8,760 nucleotides of DNA from Caulobacteraceae bacterium (GTDB lineage: Bacteria; Pseudomonadota; Alphaproteobacteria; Caulobacterales; Caulobacteraceae). A program made the position numbers and the translations under genes. Shown here piece by piece: positions 5,202 to 8,760 of this stretch. Every line of letters begins with the position of its first letter. Position 1 is the stretch's first letter. Under the pieces are notes generated by a model, which saw only the letters and a list, made by a program, of their open reading frames with translations, was not told the origin of the DNA and did not search any database. The DNA is taken from positions 1 through 8,760 of the forward strand of contig CANKPO010000043.1 in the NCBI GenBank assembly GCA_947484535.1. The letters run 5' to 3'.

Positions 5202-6563
5202 ATGATCCAAACCAACGAGATGCTCGAGCCCCAAAAGCAGAATGTTGCGCCTGGCTGGCCCTCGAGTACGAGGGCCTGGGCCACCGTCTTCGTCCTGCTC
5301 GCGGCCTATGCCGTGGCCTTTATTGACCGGCAGATTCTGACGCTACTGGTTGAGCCGATCCAGCGCGATCTGGATATCACCGACACACAGTTTAGCCTGC
5401 TGAGCGGTCTCGCCTTTACCCTGTTCTATACCTTGATGGGGATACCCTTGGGCTGGCTGGCAGACCGAGGCTCGCGACGCAAACTGATCTTGGTCAGCGT
5501 CCTGTTCTGGAGTGCAATGACCGCAGCCTGCGGGATGGCCAAGAGTTTTGGCATGCTGTTTCTTGCCCGGATTGGGGTGGGGGTTGGTGAGGCAGGCCTT
5601 TCACCGGCGGCCTTCTCGATGATTGCCGACAGTTTCCCAACCGAAAAGCGCTCTCGGGCCTTGAGCATCTATGCCATGGGCGCGGTGGCCGGAGTGGGTC
5701 TGGCCCTGATCATTGGCGGCGCCGTTATTGGATGGGCCTCAACCGCACCGCCGGTCGTTTTGCCGATCTTGGGTGAATTGCGGACCTGGCAGTTGGCCTT
5801 CTTGCTGGTCAGCCTGCCCGGACCAGTGCTCGCCATCGCGGTCTGGGCCTTGCGTGAGCCCCAGCGCCAAGAGCTGGCCAAGGCCGATGCGAGTGTCTCA
5901 GACGGCTTTGGCCGCTTCATGCGCGAGCGCGGGCGGATTTTCCTGCTTCTGGCCATGGGCTATTCGATCATCGGCGTCCCCATCGCCGCCTATTTGACCT
6001 GGACGCCAGCCTTCATGGTGCGGGCCCATGGCTGGAACATTTCCACCGTGGGTGCGGTCTATGGCGCGGTCCTGTTGATCTTCAACACCTCCGGGATCTT
6101 TCTGGGCGGGTGGGCCTCAGATCGATGGATCGCGGCTGGACGGAAGGATGCGGCGCTTGCCATATCCATCGGTGGCGCTCTGATCGGGCTACCCTTTGCG
6201 GTCATGGCCCCCTTCATGCCCAATGGCTGGGCGGCCATGGGCTGTATCGCGGCCCTGTCCTTCGGCTTTGGCGTGGCGCAAGGTCTGCCAGCGGTCAGCA
6301 TTCAGTCCATCGCGCCAAACCAGCTGCGTGCACGCGCCATGGCCCTCTATTTCCTGATCGGCAATGTGGTGGCCTTCACCATCGGCCCCACGGGCGTGGC
6401 CATGATCAGTGACTATTGGCTAAAGGATCCGGCCAAGATTGGCGTCGCCATTGGGATACTGACCCTCATGATGTTGCCCATTGGCCTTCTGGCCCTCTGG
6501 GCAGCCCGGTCCGAGTTCCGGCAAATTGTGGGGGCGAACGATCCCGCCAAGGCCGCCAAATAG
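5202..6563 (+). CDS. MFS transporter, spinster-like family
   Basis: This 453-residue inner-membrane protein of the major facilitator superfamily has about twelve hydrophobic segments, the first at about 26-50 and the last at about 412-435. The N-terminus carries YAVAFIDRQILTLLVEPI (36-53) and DTQFSLLSGLAFTLFYTLMG (61-80), the pattern of bacterial spinster-like carriers. The loop motif GWLADRGSRRK (84-94) is MFS motif A, and ARIGVGVGEAGLSPAA (122-137) follows. A hydrophilic stretch (about 218-245) separates the halves. ATG 5202 is preceded by GAGGG (5186-5190) at a long 11 bases; ATG 5220 would shorten the cytoplasmic tail by six residues. It converges on the SDR-PhyH-VOC operon, whose substrate or product it may carry. 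Direction and cargo are unknown: relatives are annotated variously as lipid, hexuronate or aromatic-acid carriers. Confidence 0.9.
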   Translation: MIQTNEMLEPQKQNVAPGWPSSTRAWATVFVLLAAYAVAFIDRQILTLLVEPIQRDLDITDTQFSLLSGLAFTLFYTLMGIPLGWLADRGSRRKLILVSVLFWSAMTAACGMAKSFGMLFLARIGVGVGEAGLSPAAFSMIADSFPTEKRSRALSIYAMGAVAGVGLALIIGGAVIGWASTAPPVVLPILGELRTWQLAFLLVSLPGPVLAIAVWALREPQRQELAKADASVSDGFGRFMRERGRIFLLLAMGYSIIGVPIAAYLTWTPAFMVRAHGWNISTVGAVYGAVLLIFNTSGIFLGGWASDRWIAAGRKDAALAISIGGALIGLPFAVMAPFMPNGWAAMGCIAALSFGFGVAQGLPAVSIQSIAPNQLRARAMALYFLIGNVVAFTIGPTGVAMISDYWLKDPAKIGVAIGILTLMMLPIGLLALWAARSEFRQIVGANDPAKAAK

Positions 6564-6578
6564 AGTAAGGTCTGTCAG

Positions 6579-6595
6579 GCCAGCTTAAGCGTGGC
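6579..6595. terminator. Weak hairpin between convergent MFS and SDR genes
   Basis: The 41-base gap holds GCCA (6579-6582) and TGGC (6592-6595) flanking the palindrome GCTTAAGC (6583-6590), giving a bulged stem readable on both strands. There is no T run on either side, so a role as a bidirectional terminator is only suggested by its position. Confidence 0.25.
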
Positions 6596-6604
6596 GCAAA
6601 GGGC

Positions 6605-7582
6605 TCAAGACTGCTCGGCTATGATCTGGTCGATCAGCGCATCGAGCTTCGGGTCCGGCTCAAAGCCATTGTTCAAGCGCTCTGCGACACGCGGCCAGGT
6701 CCTGGCGATCCCCTGCTCGAGCGAGATGTCGCACTGCCAGCCGCCGGTCAGATCCGCGATCTTGCCATTGTCGAAGATCTTGCTGTTGGACTTGTCGCCC
6801 ATCAATGGGCCTTCCCAATTGGGGTCATAGGTCAGCAGGGTCTTGGTCAAGACTGGGCGGATATCAGCAGCCACGCCCACCTGATGGGCCGCAGCGCGAA
6901 GGAGCCGGTTCCAGCTATGGCCGATATTATCGGTAATGTGAAAGGCCTGCCCCAGGGCATGGTCGTGACCGAAGAGCTGGATAAAGGCGCGGGCAAAGTC
7001 TTCAGAATGGGTGACGGTCCAGATCGACTCGCCATCGCCCGGCACGATCACCGGCTTGCCCCGCAGCAGGCGCCAGACCAGATGATCGCCGGTGATGACG
7101 ACGCTGGGGATGCGGGTGCGATAGGTATGGCTGGGCCGCACCAGCGTCACCGGCAGATGCCCCGCAAGGTGGGCCTCTAACAGCCGCGCCTCGCAAGCGG
7201 CCTTACTACGGCTATAGGCCCAGAAGGGATTGTCGAGCGGGGTCTCTTCGGTGATCCGCGCGGTTTGGCTAGGCTTTTGATAGGCCGAGGCGGTCGAGAT
7301 GAAGATGTACTGCCCACAATGACCGCCAAAGGTCTGGATGTCGCGCTCTACCGCCTGGGTGTCAAAGGCGAGAAATTGGCAGACCACGTCAAAGCCGCCC
7401 TGCGCCAGTCCGGCATAGGCCGCATCATCAGCAAAATCACCGATCCACTGCTCGACGCCCAAGCGGGCCGCGTCAAAGGCCTTGCCGCGATTGAACAGGG
7501 TGACCGCATGGCCCGCCCTTTTGGCCGCCTCAACGCAGGCGAAGGAAATCTCACCCGTACCGCCGATAAAGAGTACCCGCAT
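6605..7582 (-). CDS. Extended SDR, NAD(P)-dependent epimerase/dehydratase family
   Basis: This 325-residue Rossmann-fold protein begins MRVLFIGGTGEIS, the extended-SDR dinucleotide motif (GGTGEIS at residues 7-13), followed by LFNRG at about 29-33. The catalytic set is a Ser-rich strand FISTASAY (95-102) and YSRSK (Tyr123, Lys127). VRPSHTY (148-154) and the later SIWTVTHSEDFARAF are usual in nucleotide-sugar-epimerase-like members, but no particular substrate is indicated. I prefer the ATG at 7580-7582 because AAGGA sits 8 bases before it. An ATG at 7589-7591 would add MTT, overlap the PhyH stop as ATGA, but leave no spacing from the same ribosome site. It is the last gene of the VOC-PhyH-SDR operon and may reduce, oxidise or epimerise what the dioxygenase produces; that link is inferred. 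Confidence 0.85.
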   Translation of the reverse strand: MRVLFIGGTGEISFACVEAAKRAGHAVTLFNRGKAFDAARLGVEQWIGDFADDAAYAGLAQGGFDVVCQFLAFDTQAVERDIQTFGGHCGQYIFISTASAYQKPSQTARITEETPLDNPFWAYSRSKAACEARLLEAHLAGHLPVTLVRPSHTYRTRIPSVVITGDHLVWRLLRGKPVIVPGDGESIWTVTHSEDFARAFIQLFGHDHALGQAFHITDNIGHSWNRLLRAAAHQVGVAADIRPVLTKTLLTYDPNWEGPLMGDKSNSKIFDNGKIADLTGGWQCDISLEQGIARTWPRVAERLNNGFEPDPKLDALIDQIIAEQS

Positions 7583-7587
7583 GGTCG

Positions 7588-8610
7588 TCATCCTTCCGGC
7601 GAGATCTCGCCCATCACCACGCGGGCACCGCCCAATTCATGGGAGTCCTGGAAATGATTGACCCGTTCTGGCCCATCAATGAACCGGACATTGCGATTGA
7701 TGCCAAAGCGGCTTGGGGCGGACTCAAACACTTCACGCACGTCGGACTGAAAGACCAGACGGCCATCAACGAGGCTGCGGTCATCCATCAGGCGCAGGGT
7801 TGGGTCCGCAGCACAATGTTCGAGCGTCTGCGGATCGAGGTCTTGGATATAGATCCCGCGCCAGTGCTTACAGCGACCCGCATGATAGGTGGCCGCGATC
7901 ATGGCGCGAGGCTTACTCGCGGGATTGGGCACGCCCCGGTGCCACATGCGCGGATCTCGAAAACAGACACCGCCCTGAGGAATGGGCATCCGTGCGGGTG
8001 GGCTCCACTTTTCAATCAGGTCTGGATAGGGCTCGACCCGGTTTTGAGCCCAGTTGACCGCTTCGGTTTCAAGATGGCTTCGAGGATAGATTTCGGTCGC
8101 CCCATTGGCCTCGGTAATTTCTTCAAGAGCGATGGAACAGCTCAAGGTTGTGGTCGGCGGCGGCCAGCTTTGGCCATCGCGCTCAGCATCCTCAGGCGTC
8201 TTCCATGAATAGGGGCGGTCAAAATGCAGGGGTTGATAGGCGCTGCCCGGGCAATTGACATTGCCATTATAGAAGCCAAGCCAAGCGCCTTCGCCAAGGA
8301 TCGCCGCCACCACAGCCTCAATCACCGGATTGGCAACCAGATCAGCCCGCACATAGGGACCATAGCGCCGCAAACCGAGCTGGAGATGGCCCTCGCCGGT
8401 ATTTTCCTCGTGCCGCGTCTTCTTTCCCGTTGCGCGCACCCGCTCGACATCTTCGAGAACAGAGCCGGTCAAGAGATCGATGGTCTCCTGCGAGACAACA
8501 TTGCCCACCACGGCATAGCCGGTTGTGCGCACCGCCTCGGCAATAGCCTTCAAGGTCTCAGAGGGAATGATCCCCGTCTCACGTTCTTGATCAGAAAGAT
8601 GATATTTCAC
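7588..8610 (-). CDS. PhyH-type Fe(II)/2-oxoglutarate dioxygenase
   Basis: This 340-residue protein belongs to the phytanoyl-CoA dioxygenase family, enzymes that hydroxylate small molecules using Fe(II), O2 and 2-oxoglutarate. The iron triad is His129 and Asp131 in PLHFDRPYSW plus His224 in RMWHRGVPNP. Arg235, 11 residues after the distal His as in human PhyH, would hold 2-oxoglutarate. ENTGEGHLQLGLRRYGPYV (69-87) and the acid- and proline-rich EDAERDGQSWPPPTT (140-154) are particular to this protein and may shape the substrate pocket. The start is GTG, with GAGGA 6 bases upstream. The gene begins 23 bases after the VOC stop and its TGA falls just before the SDR start. All catalytic residues are present. 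The substrate is unknown; a free acid, CoA ester or amino-acid derivative are all possible. Confidence 0.9.
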   Translation of the reverse strand: MKYHLSDQERETGIIPSETLKAIAEAVRTTGYAVVGNVVSQETIDLLTGSVLEDVERVRATGKKTRHEENTGEGHLQLGLRRYGPYVRADLVANPVIEAVVAAILGEGAWLGFYNGNVNCPGSAYQPLHFDRPYSWKTPEDAERDGQSWPPPTTTLSCSIALEEITEANGATEIYPRSHLETEAVNWAQNRVEPYPDLIEKWSPPARMPIPQGGVCFRDPRMWHRGVPNPASKPRAMIAATYHAGRCKHWRGIYIQDLDPQTLEHCAADPTLRLMDDRSLVDGRLVFQSDVREVFESAPSRFGINRNVRFIDGPERVNHFQDSHELGGARVVMGEISPEG

Positions 8611-8633
8611 CGTCGTTCCTCACATCCTATCGA

Positions 8634-8760
8634 TTACGCCGTCTGTTCGAGCGTGTCGCGCCAGCGATGGGGGCGATCCTTTGGCCAAAGTTGAATCAGC
8701 ATACCGCTGGCCGATTCCGGTTCAACAAAGACACGCGGTGTACCGACGCCGCGCAGGGTA
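8634..8760 (-). CDS. VOC-superfamily protein, C-terminus only
   Basis: A - strand frame enters from the right edge and ends with TAA at 8634-8636, giving 41 residues. They include GTPRVFVEPESASGMLIQLW, then a charged tail, PKDRPHRWRDTLEQTA. The pattern matches the last strands of vicinal-oxygen-chelate proteins of the methylmalonyl-CoA epimerase / glyoxalase type (HPKS-x2-GVLIEL in epimerases). Where epimerases have Glu in LIEL, often a metal ligand, this protein has Gln. The gene lies 23 bases upstream of the PhyH gene in the same direction, so the two are probably one operon; its promoter and most of its domain are outside the window. The superfamily is likely; the reaction cannot be stated. 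Confidence 0.7.
   Translation of the reverse strand, partial: TLRGVGTPRVFVEPESASGMLIQLWPKDRPHRWRDTLEQTA

Noticed and set aside
7598..7611. Perfect 14-bp palindrome GGCGAGATCTCGCC just upstream of the SDR ribosome site
   Set aside because: It lies within the last PhyH codons and can form only a 5-bp stem with a GATC loop; a role at the SDR start is possible but chance is enough to explain it.
7639..8694. Long + strand frames (7639-8208 and 8224-8694) opposite the PhyH gene
   Set aside because: The - strand PhyH frame carries the complete iron and 2-oxoglutarate residues, and the + frames have no recognisable motif or ribosome site.

Overview
The window reads as chromosomal DNA of a moderately high-GC alphaproteobacterium. 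The best taxonomic clue is the order EIIA(Man) - HPr - ahcY, the order known from Sinorhizobium and relatives, where hprK and the ChvG/ChvI two-component genes lie further upstream. The XRE regulator of the GLTFQQIQKYERG type, the spinster-like MFS protein and the divergent PdxY-like kinase also fit Alphaproteobacteria. A Caulobacterales or Hyphomonadales-type host is my guess only. No rRNA, tRNA, CRISPR array, insertion sequence, integrase or phage gene is visible.

Positions 1-2354 (+ strand) are core metabolism and signalling. After a 189-base leader stretch without a recognised gene come a mannose-family EIIA and an HPr with overlapping ATGA, the output end of a regulatory phosphotransferase chain. 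A compact control region follows, with a perfect palindrome, a likely promoter and an inverted repeat in its spacer. It drives ahcY, S-adenosylhomocysteine hydrolase. Positions 2429-4421 (+ strand) hold a PdxY-like kinase and a class-C beta-lactamase-fold serine hydrolase, 13 bases apart and probably cotranscribed. The kinase start codon sits in the loop of a perfect 12-bp stem.

Positions 4424-5201 hold an XRE-family regulator on the - strand, which converges on the hydrolase with a 2-base gap, and a 364-base A/T-rich divergent control region. That region carries two sets of inverted repeats, one beside the likely regulator promoter and one just upstream of the MFS gene.

Positions 5202-8760 are the accessory-looking part: a spinster-like MFS transporter (+) converging on a compact - strand operon, read from the right as a VOC-fold protein (C-terminus only, running off the window), a PhyH-type Fe(II)/2-oxoglutarate dioxygenase and an extended SDR. 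The gene set suggests oxidation and isomerisation or reduction of a small, possibly transported molecule. The substrate cannot be read from the sequence. This cluster and its operator-like palindromes are the strongest candidates for something undescribed; nothing else departs from known families.
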